Assembly (NCBI GenBank): GCA_031254315.1 | Contig: JAIRUQ010000116.1 | Span: 1-41,569, forward strand | Source of the DNA: Treponema sp. | GTDB taxonomy: Bacteria; Spirochaetota; Spirochaetia; Treponematales; Breznakiellaceae | DNA: 41,569 nt | Direction of reading: 5' to 3' | Shown: piece by piece, positions 15,610-24,204 of the stretch | Layout of the letters: each line of letters opens with the position of its first letter | Numbering within the stretch: position 1 is the stretch's first letter | Notes under the pieces: model-generated | The model's input: only the letters and a program-made list of their open reading frames with translations | Database searches by the model: none | What the model was told of the DNA's origin: nothing | Program-made: the position numbers and the translations under genes

Positions 15610-15745
15610 TCGAAACGGCGTACTGCAAAAGCCCTCGCGCCCTTTTCATCTTCATTACGTCTTTTGTGCGCCACGCCGTGCTACCTTATTCATCCTCACG
15701 GTTCCACCGTGCATTATTAGGCGTGTGGTTTGTCTTCCTCTCTCA
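15561..15745. repeat. Dispersed repeat, ACCACGGAGG/GGCGTGTGG family, copy 1
   Basis: The left arm (15561-15600) is an array of GAGGACACGG / AGAACACGGAGG words overlapping the end of birA. The core (15661-15727) reads TTTTGTGCGCCACGCCGTG, then a CACGG-ttcca-CCGTG hairpin, then GGCGTGTGG. The core aligns with 36031-36102. The matching right arm is reduced to a TCTTCCTC tract. The -10 box of the next gene (TATAAT, 15762-15767) lies just past it. Confidence 0.7.
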
Positions 15746-15809
15746 TAATTGCTCTCCAGCTTATAATATGCTAAACTACAAAGAAACCAATAAAAGAGGT
15801 GAGTAAAAT

Positions 15810-16922
15810 ATGTCGGTATTATCAATTCCTGCCGCCGCAGGTAAAGCGCATGATTTGTTGGCGCTTGGCGCGTTAGTTACAAGGCTTGACCCCGGAATTA
15901 TTCCGTTCGCGGAGGCAAACGAGTATCTTCTTCATGTTTCCGGCGGAGAGTACAATGTCGCTACAAACCTTTCGACTTGCTTTGGCATGAAGACCGCTAT
16001 CGCGAGCGCAATCGTTAATTATCCAATCGGGCGCAGGATTGAGTATGCCGTGCAAAAAGCCGGCGTTACTCCCTACTTTAAACGTTTTGATCATGACGGA
16101 GTTCGCGGTCCAAACATGGCAATAGTGTGGAGCGATCGCGGGCAGGGAGTGCGCGCGCCTGTAGTGTTTTACAACCGTTCCAACGAGGCGGCTCAACAGT
16201 TAAAGCCGGGAAGTTTTGACTGGGAGGCGATTTTTTCAAAGGGCGTACGATGGTTTCACTCCGGTGGAATTTTCAGCGCACTCTCGCCGACTACAAGCGA
16301 GTTAGTGATAGAGGCAATGCAGGCGGCGAAAAAAGCGGGAGCCGTCGTTTCCTTCGATTTGAATTACCGCGCAAAACTGTGGGCAGTTGCCGCCGCGGAA
16401 CAGGGAAAAAGCGCGGAGCAGGCAAGCGAAGAAGCGGCAAAAACTCTGCGTAAGATTGTAAGTTATGTTGACATACTTGTCGGCAACGAAGAAGATTTGC
16501 AAAAAGGACTCGGACTTAAGGGGCAGGATGTTGAATCAAAAGGAGAACTCGACCCTTCCGCTTTTTTTGGAATGATAGAAAATGTTATAAAAGACTTTCC
16601 TAACATAAAAGCAGTTGCCACTACGTTACGCGAAGTTCATTCAACAAACCGCCATTCATGGAGTGCGGTTCTTTGGCTGGACGGTAAAACATATCAGGCT
16701 CCTGCTACGGAGCTTGATGTGTACGATAGAGTAGGCGGCGGCGATGGTTTTGCCGCAGGTCTTTTCTACGGCTTACTTTCAGGGAAAGGGGCACAGGAGT
16801 CTTTAAGGCTCGGCTGGGCGCACGGTGCGCTTGTTACGACAACTCCAGGAGACACTTCGATGTTTACGCTTGATCAAGTAGAGGCGTTTGCCAAAGGCGG
16901 CTCGGCGCGGATTCAGCGGTAA
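15810..16922 (+). CDS. kdgK: 2-keto-3-deoxygluconate kinase (PfkB family)
   Basis: This enzyme phosphorylates KDG to KDPG, a late step of hexuronate catabolism in the cytoplasm. The 370 residues carry the N-terminal PfkB pattern GGEYNVATN (45-53) and the C-terminal signature DRVGGGDGFAAG (306-317) with catalytic D312. SFDLNYRAKLW marks the sugar-kinase core and resembles KDG kinases. The PfkB assignment is certain. The substrate is inferred from sequence likeness and from uronate isomerase 1.4 kb away. An AGAGGTGAG ribosome site precedes ATG 15810, and TATAAT lies at 15762-15767. It faces the next gene tail to tail with 14 bases between. Confidence 0.86.
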   Translation: MSVLSIPAAAGKAHDLLALGALVTRLDPGIIPFAEANEYLLHVSGGEYNVATNLSTCFGMKTAIASAIVNYPIGRRIEYAVQKAGVTPYFKRFDHDGVRGPNMAIVWSDRGQGVRAPVVFYNRSNEAAQQLKPGSFDWEAIFSKGVRWFHSGGIFSALSPTTSELVIEAMQAAKKAGAVVSFDLNYRAKLWAVAAAEQGKSAEQASEEAAKTLRKIVSYVDILVGNEEDLQKGLGLKGQDVESKGELDPSAFFGMIENVIKDFPNIKAVATTLREVHSTNRHSWSAVLWLDGKTYQAPATELDVYDRVGGGDGFAAGLFYGLLSGKGAQESLRLGWAHGALVTTTPGDTSMFTLDQVEAFAKGGSARIQR

Positions 16923-16936
16923 TTTCCTTTTATTAA

Positions 16937-18232
16937 TTACTGATTGGTTTGGGTTTCATTTGTAATTTCCGCCCCAGCATTTTCCGTCGCTATGCTTTCT
17001 TGTCTTCTCAGGCTGTCAACTAACCAATTTATTAATACCGACATACGGATGTTTATGCTTGAAGAAAGATCTACATTGGCGATAAAGCCCGGTAAATAAA
17101 ATCCTGACATACAGTAGACAAGTACTCCTTCTTTTACCGGTTCAATGTAAAGTTGAATAGATAATCTTTCCGCTCTCATAATTGGTAAAAGAAGATAACG
17201 AATATCGGTGAAATTGGTCATGGTATAGGTTATACCATACATGCTTATAGATATATCTCCCCTAAGAAAAAGATTCCCAAAATATACTTCTTTTAAGCGA
17301 AGATACATTGTTTCTGAAAAGGGAAGAAAACTTGCCTGCGGAGGATCGGAGACGGATCTTCTATTTCGCGCGCTTTCAAGCCGGGTGGATTCCACAAAAA
17401 AATGTATATCTCTGCCGTTTATAGTCATCGACTGGTCTTTTATGCTTTCGGTACTTCCTAGCGCGTTGTAAATGTCCAGCATATCAAGTTCTCTTCCGTT
17501 GTTATATGGCACTACCATAAGAAGCTCAACAACATGAGAAGGGTCCTTTTGCATAACACTTCTGATAAGATTAATTCCAGAATTTGAAGCGGGAATCAAT
17601 GTTGGGGAATCATTCTTCCCAAAAGAATTTCTTAAGCCTATATTGCTCATTATCATTCTTCTTTGTCTTCGAGAAATATCCGGAAAAATTTCGTCAAAGG
17701 AACGAGTATAGACCGGGGGAGCCTCAAAGACTAGGGGGATAGCTTCGAAGAAGAGCAGGTCATCGTCAAGGAAAGGGTCATCAATGAGGGTGATTTCTTC
17801 ATCGGGGAGAGGCTCCTCAGCGAGGATAGTTTCTTCATCAAAGAAGAATTCATCAGCGGCGAGTCCTTCACCGGGGAGTGGTTCATTATTGACGATATGT
17901 TCCTCACCGAGGTTAGTCTTTTCATCAAGGGAAGAGTCCTCACTGAGGGAGAGTTCTTCACCGGAGAATGGTTCATCAGTGGCGATATTTTCTTCACTGA
18001 AGTTAGTTTCTTCATCAAGGGAAGAGTCCTCACTGAGTAGAGGTTCTTCGCCGGAGAGGGGTTCCTCAGTGAGCAGAAATTCTTCATTGGGGGAAGGCTC
18101 ATCACTGAGGATGAACTCTTCGTCTGGGATGGGTTCTTCGGCGAAAAGGGGTTTTGCGCATGGGAGGGCTATAAAAACAAATGTGAAAATAAAAAGAATA
18201 CACAGACCGGAAATATTTCTGGCTGTATTCAT
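16937..18232 (-). CDS. Exported protein with acidic 12-residue repeats and conserved C-terminal domain
   Basis: This is a 431-residue protein with a signal peptide (about 1-31, ending KPLFA). Residues 33-163 are a low-complexity acidic region built from a 12-residue unit of the form E-P-x-x-x-E-E-x-x-L-x-E, with two 6-residue half-units. From about 175 to 415 there is a normal folded domain (ISRRQRRMIMSNIGLRNSFG, PSHVVELLMVVPYNNGRELD, FFVESTRLESARNRR, FTDIRYLLLPIMRAERLSIQ). It looks like an uncharacterised treponemal family (possibly the one catalogued as DUF6675; not certain). AGGAGGGTATTT precedes the ATG. The acidic stretch could bind metal ions or extend the protein from the surface. The function is unknown. 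Confidence 0.72.
   Translation of the reverse strand: MNTARNISGLCILFIFTFVFIALPCAKPLFAEEPIPDEEFILSDEPSPNEEFLLTEEPLSGEEPLLSEDSSLDEETNFSEENIATDEPFSGEELSLSEDSSLDEKTNLGEEHIVNNEPLPGEGLAADEFFFDEETILAEEPLPDEEITLIDDPFLDDDLLFFEAIPLVFEAPPVYTRSFDEIFPDISRRQRRMIMSNIGLRNSFGKNDSPTLIPASNSGINLIRSVMQKDPSHVVELLMVVPYNNGRELDMLDIYNALGSTESIKDQSMTINGRDIHFFVESTRLESARNRRSVSDPPQASFLPFSETMYLRLKEVYFGNLFLRGDISISMYGITYTMTNFTDIRYLLLPIMRAERLSIQLYIEPVKEGVLVYCMSGFYLPGFIANVDLSSSINIRMSVLINWLVDSLRRQESIATENAGAEITNETQTNQ
17744..18136 (-). repeat. 36-bp tandem coding repeats (acidic 12-residue units)
   Basis: About ten 36-bp units and two 18-bp half-units encode the acidic region of the exported protein. The best pair is a 90-bp block repeated once (PLSGEEPLLSEDSSLDEETN and PFSGEELSLSEDSSLDEKTN). 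Both other strands stay open here, giving spurious overlapping ORFs. Confidence 0.8.
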
Positions 18233-18354
18233 AAATACCCTCCTGTTTTAGGTATAAGGCTGTTTTTAAAAAAGCCTCTACTATTAAAATAACTAAACAT
18301 CAAAAAAGTAACTATGAAATTAAGAAAAAAAAGCAATTCCCTGCTTGCCCATAT

Positions 18355-19773
18355 CTACCCAAAATACCTCTTCGCGTTCCCAAATGAAACATCTTTTACT
18401 ATTTTTTCAAGTTTCTGCATATCGCGCGGGTACTCTCCGTTTTCTACCCATTTACCTATTAGGTTACACATAATACGGCGGAAGTATTCATGGCGCGGAA
18501 AGGAGAGAAAACTTCTGCTGTCTGTCAACATTCCTACAAAAGCGGGGAGCATTCCCAAACTCGCGAGAACGCGCAGTTGCTCCTCCATGCCGTCCCTGTG
18601 GTCACAGAACCACCAAGCGGAGCCAAGTTGCATTTTCCCGGTACAGCTTGAGTCCTGAAATCCGCCCATGATTGTCGCGAGAGGATAATAATCTTTTGGG
18701 TTCAGCGAATAGAGAATGGTTTTTGGAAGCCCCCCCTCCTGACATTCCATTTCCATAAGATCAAGAAGGGCAGAAAGGTTTTCGCACAACATAACGTCAT
18801 TAACAGCGTCAAAGCCCGTGTTTATTCCCGTGCGAAGCCATTGATTTGTGTTTACATTGCGAATAACAGACAAATGAAGTTGCATTACAATGTTCTTCTT
18901 TGCGTAAAGATTAGCAAGAGATACAAGCATGAGTGTTTTATAAGCGTCAGCTTCTTCATTCGATACGTTTCTTCTGGCAAGTGCTTTCTTAAAAGATTTA
19001 TGAACATCTTTAATGGAAGTCTCTAAATAAGGAACATACTCAAGCCCGTGATCCGATGACTGACAGCCCCGACTTATAAAAAAATCCAGCCTGTTTTCAA
19101 GTGCGGCAAGAGCGTCGTCAAAAGTTTTAATTTCTATTCTGCTTGCCTGCGAAAGTTTTTCAATATAATTAACAAAACCGCCGTCGTTTAGCTCCAGCGC
19201 CTTGTCGGGACGGAAAGAAGGAATCACCTTTGTATTGAGCTTTCCGATTGGCGCGCTACCTTCGGCAATTATTTTGTGATCATCAAGAGAATCAATAGGG
19301 TCGTCAGTGGTTCCTACGGCGTATATGTTAAATTTTTCAAAAATCCCCTTTACGGAAAGTTCCGGCGTTTGAAGAATGCTGTTAGCCTTCTCCCAAATCG
19401 CGGGCGCGCTCTTTTCTGTGAGAGGCTCGTGAATGTCAAAATAACGCTGTAACTCAAGATGCGTCCAATGGTACAGCGGGTTTCCAATTAGGTTTTCTAC
19501 TGTCCGCGCCCATGCAAGATATTTTTCGTAGCCGTCGGCATCTCCTGTTATGTACCTTTCATCAATGCCCATCGCGCGTAGCATTCGCCATTTGTAATGA
19601 TCGCCTGAAAGCCAAGCGTCCGCTAGGTCGGGCATTTGTCTATTTTCCGCGATTTGGGCAGGAGAGAGATGGCAGTGGTAATCAAAGACAGGCTCGTCCT
19701 TTACCATGCGGTATAAATCGCAAGCCGTCTCTGTTTCAAGAAGAAAATCTTCATCCATAAACGCCTTAGCCAT
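18355..19773 (-). CDS. uxaC: Uronate isomerase (glucuronate/galacturonate isomerase)
   Basis: UxaC converts glucuronate to fructuronate and galacturonate to tagaturonate, the first step of hexuronate breakdown. The 472 residues have the amidohydrolase-type metal site FDYHCHLSP near residue 30. Family blocks WLSGDHYKWRMLRAMG, GTTDDPIDSL, SFRPDKALEL, YSLNPKDYYPLATIMGGFQD, WWFCDHRDGMEEQL and TDSRSFLSFPRHEYFRRIMC are all present. The length is standard. An AGGAGGAATAAT ribosome site precedes the ATG. The KDG kinase nearby supports a hexuronate role; the reductase, dehydratase and aldolase are not in the window. A hairpin-rich element (19799-19942) lies in its promoter region. Confidence 0.97.
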   Translation of the reverse strand: MAKAFMDEDFLLETETACDLYRMVKDEPVFDYHCHLSPAQIAENRQMPDLADAWLSGDHYKWRMLRAMGIDERYITGDADGYEKYLAWARTVENLIGNPLYHWTHLELQRYFDIHEPLTEKSAPAIWEKANSILQTPELSVKGIFEKFNIYAVGTTDDPIDSLDDHKIIAEGSAPIGKLNTKVIPSFRPDKALELNDGGFVNYIEKLSQASRIEIKTFDDALAALENRLDFFISRGCQSSDHGLEYVPYLETSIKDVHKSFKKALARRNVSNEEADAYKTLMLVSLANLYAKKNIVMQLHLSVIRNVNTNQWLRTGINTGFDAVNDVMLCENLSALLDLMEMECQEGGLPKTILYSLNPKDYYPLATIMGGFQDSSCTGKMQLGSAWWFCDHRDGMEEQLRVLASLGMLPAFVGMLTDSRSFLSFPRHEYFRRIMCNLIGKWVENGEYPRDMQKLEKIVKDVSFGNAKRYFG

Positions 19774-19798
19774 ATTATTCCTCCTAATAGCTTAGTTC

Positions 19799-19942
19799 GG
19801 GAACTTCTAAAAACTTCAGTTTTTAGAAGTTTTCTTACCCTATGGAGAAAATTGCATTTGAGTAATTCATTACACTAAAAGGAATTAGCAATTTTCTCCG
19901 AGGAACCTCTGAAAACCCAACCGGGGTTTTTAGAGGTTCCCA
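19799..19942. mobile_element. MITE-like triple-palindrome element between uxaC and the CHASE2 gene
   Basis: Three inverted repeats lie in a row. The first is AACTTCTAAAAAC / GTTTTTAGAAGTT (19802-19831, 13 bp, 4-nt loop). The second is GGAGAAAATTGC / GCAATTTTCTCC (19844-19855 and 19888-19899, 12 bp). The third is GGAACCTCTGAAAACCC paired with GGGTTTTTAGAGGTTCC (19902-19940). The outer arms of the first and third also match each other as terminal inverted repeats of the form GGGAAC(T/C)TCTAAAAAC. No protein is encoded. It fills the space between two divergent genes. Confidence 0.75.
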
Positions 19943-19980
19943 ACTTGTATATTTTACCATATTATGTATAAATAAAAGTG

Positions 19981-22161
19981 ATGTCTGCGCAAATTTCTCT
20001 GAAAAATTCACTATTAATGCTTCTCGCGGGCGTTGCCTTCTCGACCGGAATGGCTTTCCTCTTAAGTTTTCTGTTTTCAGGACCTAAATTGGGGGCGCAC
20101 TACGATTTTCTTCTGGGTTATAAGCCGCCTGTTGTTTCAAACGAAATTTTAATAATCGATACCGATGAATTTGTAGAAGGCGGCGATTTTTTTTCGGTTC
20201 TTATGACGTTGACAGAAATGGAAGCCTCAAATTTGATTTTGACGGGCAGGCTCTCGCCTTCTACAACGCCGATTACGGTAAACGAAACCGAAATCCGCCG
20301 CCGCTTTTCGGAAGAGTATGCAATTGCCGGTTCAAACATCCGCAATTTGTTTGAAGGTATACGCATGGGCTACGTTACGGCAAGACAGGCTCCCGTTTTT
20401 GTAGAACGGCTTGTAGAAATAACAGAGCAGGGCAGGGATCGACTGTTAGCCGCGTTAATTGACAGGGACGAGGATTTGATTCGCTCTGTTGCTGTCTTCG
20501 GCAATTTTCTGGAAGGGTATACAAAAATACAAGTTGATAATGACGGAAAACTTAGGCGTGTAATGCCTATAGATATGGAGTCATCCGTTGAGCATCCTGT
20601 TTATTTTAGTTTGAAAAACCGTTATGCTGTCTCTCAAATTGAAACTGCGGACGAGCTGAAAATTCTCTGGCTAAGAGGGCATGACGGTAAAAATATTGAT
20701 ATACCGCTGGACAGGGACGGCAATATTATTACAGCGTGGAATTGTAATTTCAGCCGAATTGATATCGACCTTTTCCGCAGGTATCAGGAAGCAGGGTACA
20801 ATCTGCACGACATTTTTGAACAGGCAAACGAGCTTGGAGTTTTTTCCAGTACCCTGCCTGAACAGTCGCCGCTTTTTCTCGGCGACTATGCGCAGGAGCT
20901 TCTTGACGAACTGTTAAGAGCGCCTGATGCCGAAAACCGCACTGCATGGATAGCGTCCCGCGCCGATTACTTCAAAAGCCTTAACGCCTATTTTACTGGT
21001 TCCGCAGAGGCAGAAATTATCGGCGCTTATGAAGATTTAATCATGGACATGGATCCTTCACGAAGAGAACTTGAAAATTTGATTAATACAAAAAATGAAT
21101 TAGAGAGCGTATTTGCTTTAATGCGAGAAACTTACAATGAATTATCCGCCCTTCATTCAGAGTTAAAAAATAACCTTACCATGTCGCTTTGCATAATGGG
21201 TCCTTCGCCTAACGCTGAATATTCAGCGCTTCTCGCTAATACGCTGATAACAGGAAGCCATATAAAACCTGTATCTAACCGCTATGTAATTTTTTGGTCA
21301 ATCTTAATATCGTTTATTATTTTATTAATTGTTTTTACGATGCGTCCATTGCTCCTGTTGATTTTAGGTTCTGCGTTATGCGTCTTGTCAGCATTAATAT
21401 ACAGCGGTATTTTTATTTTCTATTCGTACTGGCTCGATCCTGTTGTTGTTTTTGGTTCTTCTCTAACAGGAATGTTAGTTGTCTTTTATTGCAGATTCAT
21501 ATATTTAAATATCAGAACGCGCAATTTTCGCAACGCGTACAGAACCGCTGTTCCAAAAAATATTCTAGCGAATTTAATTAACAGCGGTCGTCCTCGTCTT
21601 TCAGAAATTACAGTAGCTTTTGCCTCCGTTATTGTAATTAAGGACATCAATTTATTAAACAAAGAATCAAGGGAAAAGCCTGATGACGCGGGAAAACTAA
21701 GAAAAGCGTTTTTTTCTTTGGCAAAAAAAGCGGTCTTTAACGCGGGGGCGATCATCGCAGGCTACGAGGGCGACTCGGTCATTGCCTGTTTTGGCTCCCC
21801 TCTCGAAACTCAGCCGAGTTTAGCAACTCACAAGTGGTCGGAAGAAGGAGAGCCTATTGCCAAATCTTATCACCCTATAGACAAAGCTTGCTCCTTTGTA
21901 AGGAGACTCTTAAAAAACGAAAAGATAACATGGCGCTTTGGCATAGACGCCGGTGAATGTACGTTCTCGTGGGCGGCTGAGACCGGATTTACAGTAAACG
22001 GAAGACCTGCCGTCCGCGCGAGAATCCTCGCCGCGAAAACATCACCCTTCCATGTCCGCGCTCTTATTTCAGACTCAGTCCGCGCCAAACTCGAACTTGT
22101 CGGACACAATATTGAACCGCTCAAAGATGACGATCCTGTGTATGAACTGCCGCCGGAGTGA
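19981..22161 (+). CDS. CHASE2-type sensor with degenerate adenylate/guanylate cyclase domain
   Basis: This is a 726-residue membrane protein. There is one N-terminal membrane segment (about 8-32) and a large extracytoplasmic CHASE2-like region (about 35-435: NEILIIDTDEFVEGG ... SNLILTGRLSPSTTP). Three close membrane helices follow (about 437-505), and a C-terminal class III cyclase-like domain (about 540-720). That domain keeps the second metal Asp (GYEGDSVIACFG, D598) and a GIDAGE block. The first metal position, normally Asp in VxFxDIxGFT, reads VAFASVIV with Ser at about 549. It may bind nucleotide without making cAMP, or act in a heterodimer. ATG 19981 follows a GTG at 19978; TATAAA lies eight bases upstream, with no Shine-Dalgarno. 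Confidence 0.82.
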   Translation: MSAQISLKNSLLMLLAGVAFSTGMAFLLSFLFSGPKLGAHYDFLLGYKPPVVSNEILIIDTDEFVEGGDFFSVLMTLTEMEASNLILTGRLSPSTTPITVNETEIRRRFSEEYAIAGSNIRNLFEGIRMGYVTARQAPVFVERLVEITEQGRDRLLAALIDRDEDLIRSVAVFGNFLEGYTKIQVDNDGKLRRVMPIDMESSVEHPVYFSLKNRYAVSQIETADELKILWLRGHDGKNIDIPLDRDGNIITAWNCNFSRIDIDLFRRYQEAGYNLHDIFEQANELGVFSSTLPEQSPLFLGDYAQELLDELLRAPDAENRTAWIASRADYFKSLNAYFTGSAEAEIIGAYEDLIMDMDPSRRELENLINTKNELESVFALMRETYNELSALHSELKNNLTMSLCIMGPSPNAEYSALLANTLITGSHIKPVSNRYVIFWSILISFIILLIVFTMRPLLLLILGSALCVLSALIYSGIFIFYSYWLDPVVVFGSSLTGMLVVFYCRFIYLNIRTRNFRNAYRTAVPKNILANLINSGRPRLSEITVAFASVIVIKDINLLNKESREKPDDAGKLRKAFFSLAKKAVFNAGAIIAGYEGDSVIACFGSPLETQPSLATHKWSEEGEPIAKSYHPIDKACSFVRRLLKNEKITWRFGIDAGECTFSWAAETGFTVNGRPAVRARILAAKTSPFHVRALISDSVRAKLELVGHNIEPLKDDDPVYELPPE

Positions 22162-22186
22162 GTTAAATAAAACATACTAAATTAAA

Positions 22187-22759
22187 CTAAAACCTGTTAC
22201 TCGGTCTGGTATATTCCTTTGTAATTTGACTGTTCAGCCCCATCCACATCCTTTCATTTGTTTCGATATTTGTAAGCTCAGCCGTAACATAGTATGTCCT
22301 ACGCGTCCAGTTCCCCTCTCTTACAACAACCGTCCTCACAGAACCGGTAAGCATATAGTCCGCGCCTACTTCCCTTCCCAAAGCCGCCGCTGTTTCTTCA
22401 CTTGCGTTGCTGAGTTGATCCTGCTTCTCCGCGCGAAGCTCGTCCCTTGTACTGCCGCCCGCTACAAAGTTAAGTTTACCGCTGTTAAAAATAGCGGTTT
22501 CCATCATCGAGGAAATAATTGCGGTGTCCAGTTGTTCGCTTGAGTCATTTCTGAACCTGCCTACGATTACAACCGGTTTTCTGTTACCCCATGCCCTGAT
22601 TTCTGAGGCGACATTATCGCTTGAGATGCAGTCAGAGATAAGCGCCTGACAGACAATGTTAATATCCCTGTCATTCCAGTAACCGCCTGAGCTGTTTACT
22701 TTATTGGTTACGCATCCGCAAAGCGATAAAATTGCACATAACGCAATTAAATTTTTCAT
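22187..22759 (-). CDS. lpoB: LpoB-like lipoprotein (penicillin-binding protein activator family)
   Basis: This is a 190-residue lipoprotein with lipobox L-C-G-C near residue 16 (MKNLIALCAILSLCGC). The core matches the LpoB/COG3417 fold: KPVVIVGRFRNDSSEQLDT, SGKLNFVAGG, GREVGADYMLTGSVRT, YYVTAELTNIETNERMWMG. In enterobacteria LpoB activates PBP1B; whether it does so here is inference. AGGAGAAAGGT precedes the ATG. It lies nine bases after the COG3014-type gene, an arrangement known from other bacteria. The two probably form an operon. Confidence 0.85.
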   Translation of the reverse strand: MKNLIALCAILSLCGCVTNKVNSSGGYWNDRDINIVCQALISDCISSDNVASEIRAWGNRKPVVIVGRFRNDSSEQLDTAIISSMMETAIFNSGKLNFVAGGSTRDELRAEKQDQLSNASEETAAALGREVGADYMLTGSVRTVVVREGNWTRRTYYVTAELTNIETNERMWMGLNSQITKEYTRPSNRF

Positions 22760-22768
22760 ACCTTTCTC

Positions 22769-24148
22769 CTACCTTAAATTGACGGACTCTAAAAGATTGA
22801 GTCTGCCGCTTTCTACAGTTACATCCGTATATTCAACGCTGGAAATAACCGTATTCCCAGAGTAATAATTTATTATAACAGAATAAACGCCATTTTCAAG
22901 ATTAATTCCGCCAATATATGCCTTGTCCGGCAGGTAGCGGGACATCCTTATATCCGCGCTTTCCGAAGCGTCCATCGCAAGCCTCGCGGCTACTGCCGTC
23001 ATTAGCCCTCTAAGTTCGCCGTATTCATTTGAAGATTCCGTTGCTACTGCCGCCGCGATGTCGGCAACGGCGTATTTTATAATCGTGCGGATGTATGTTT
23101 TTAGTAAAATACTTGAATAACGGGCGGCAAAAGTCTCTTCTATTACCTTTCCCATATCTTCAAGAAGTTCAAGTTGAAAACTTCCCTCTCCTGCGACTAC
23201 GGCTTCTATCCTTGTTATCCGGCTTGGTCTTTTTACAAGTACCGGAAGCCTAAACGAGGCTACTCGCAGAATGGGATGGTTAAAGGGCAGATAATGTAAA
23301 ACCATTTGTTCTTCTTTTATTGGAGACAAGCCTGTAAAACTTATAATGTTAAGCCTCGCAAGCCCCTGCGGTATATCACGCGCATCTTCTGCCGCGCCGG
23401 GCATTCGATAATAGTAAATTTTTCTGTTTGTAGAAAAAGCGTTTTGAAGCTGTTCAAATTCTATCCGCGCCGCGTCCGTGTTTCCTTCGCCCTGATAAAA
23501 AAGAGCGCCAAGGTAACGGGCAAGGGCGGAATTGGAAAAATTGACGGAAACTATCTGAGGCATTTCACTTACGCCTGTTTCCCTGCGCACACGGGTATTT
23601 AAGCTCTCCCCTGTTCTTGGGTCGGTGTATTCGTACCTTCGCGCAAGCATATCGAGCTTTCCGCTTGTGTTGCTTAACTTTCTGATTTCTACCAGCGCTC
23701 CTTCAATATTGCCCCTGTTATAGTAATTTAAGGCGTTAAAAACATTCAGATAGATATTTTCAAAATCTTCGCCGGGATACGCTTTTGTATTGTCATTGAT
23801 TATATATGATAAAAAATCTTCCGATACGCTCTTTGTATACGCCTCTTCGATCAGCCGCTCCGCGTTTTGTAAATCCTCGCCGGATGCGGCATAATTTTTT
23901 GCGTAATGTTCAAGAAGCCCCTTGTCCAAAAAGAGCATTATTGCGTTTCTTTCCGAATAAATCGCGTTTGCCCTTCTCTGTCCTCTGACAACTACATCAA
24001 CCGCATGCGTAAAGTTATCTCTTGAAACAGCGTTATCGATCTCGCGGTAAGCGTTAGAACTGTGAGCGCATGACAGTATAAAAAAAGCCAATAATGAGGT
24101 TCTTAATATGGGGGATATTTTACTTTTAATTCTGTTTTTTATAATCAT
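22769..24148 (-). CDS. COG3014-type lipoprotein with TPR-like repeats
   Basis: This is about 459 residues from the ATG at 24148. The start is MIIKNRIKSK, then a hydrophobic run ending F-I-L-S-C, a usable lipobox. Helical repeats resembling TPRs follow at about 30-220 (AIMLFLDKGLLEHYAKNYAASGEDLQNAERLIEEAY, NALNYYNRGNIEGALVEIRK). A C-terminal beta-rich half completes it. It matches the uncharacterised COG3014 family, which often sits beside LpoB-like genes, so a role in cell-wall synthesis control is likely. The frame is open to 24304 but that extension is encoded by MITE copy B and is not likely to be translated. There is no Shine-Dalgarno before 24148. Confidence 0.78.
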   Translation of the reverse strand: MIIKNRIKSKISPILRTSLLAFFILSCAHSSNAYREIDNAVSRDNFTHAVDVVVRGQRRANAIYSERNAIMLFLDKGLLEHYAKNYAASGEDLQNAERLIEEAYTKSVSEDFLSYIINDNTKAYPGEDFENIYLNVFNALNYYNRGNIEGALVEIRKLSNTSGKLDMLARRYEYTDPRTGESLNTRVRRETGVSEMPQIVSVNFSNSALARYLGALFYQGEGNTDAARIEFEQLQNAFSTNRKIYYYRMPGAAEDARDIPQGLARLNIISFTGLSPIKEEQMVLHYLPFNHPILRVASFRLPVLVKRPSRITRIEAVVAGEGSFQLELLEDMGKVIEETFAARYSSILLKTYIRTIIKYAVADIAAAVATESSNEYGELRGLMTAVAARLAMDASESADIRMSRYLPDKAYIGGINLENGVYSVIINYYSGNTVISSVEYTDVTVESGRLNLLESVNLR

Positions 24149-24204
24149 GGAGATATATAATTTTCTATCGTTTTTTGTAGTTTTGTCAATATGCCGGGAA
24201 AGCC

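Noticed and set aside
15546-15806. An 86-codon frame starting NHRGHGEHGG
   Set aside because: It is a translation of the dispersed repeat family. Such frames recur wherever the repeat occurs and are not genes.
17731-18251. Long Ser-rich and Leu/Ser-rich open frames on both strands
   Set aside because: They are produced by the 36-bp repeats of the acidic-repeat protein read in other frames and have no ribosome sites or recognisable domains.
18255-18285. AGGCT / AGCCT fold-back before uxaC's 3' end as a terminator
   Set aside because: The stem is only five pairs with a loop made of the T/A-run itself. It is too weak to call.
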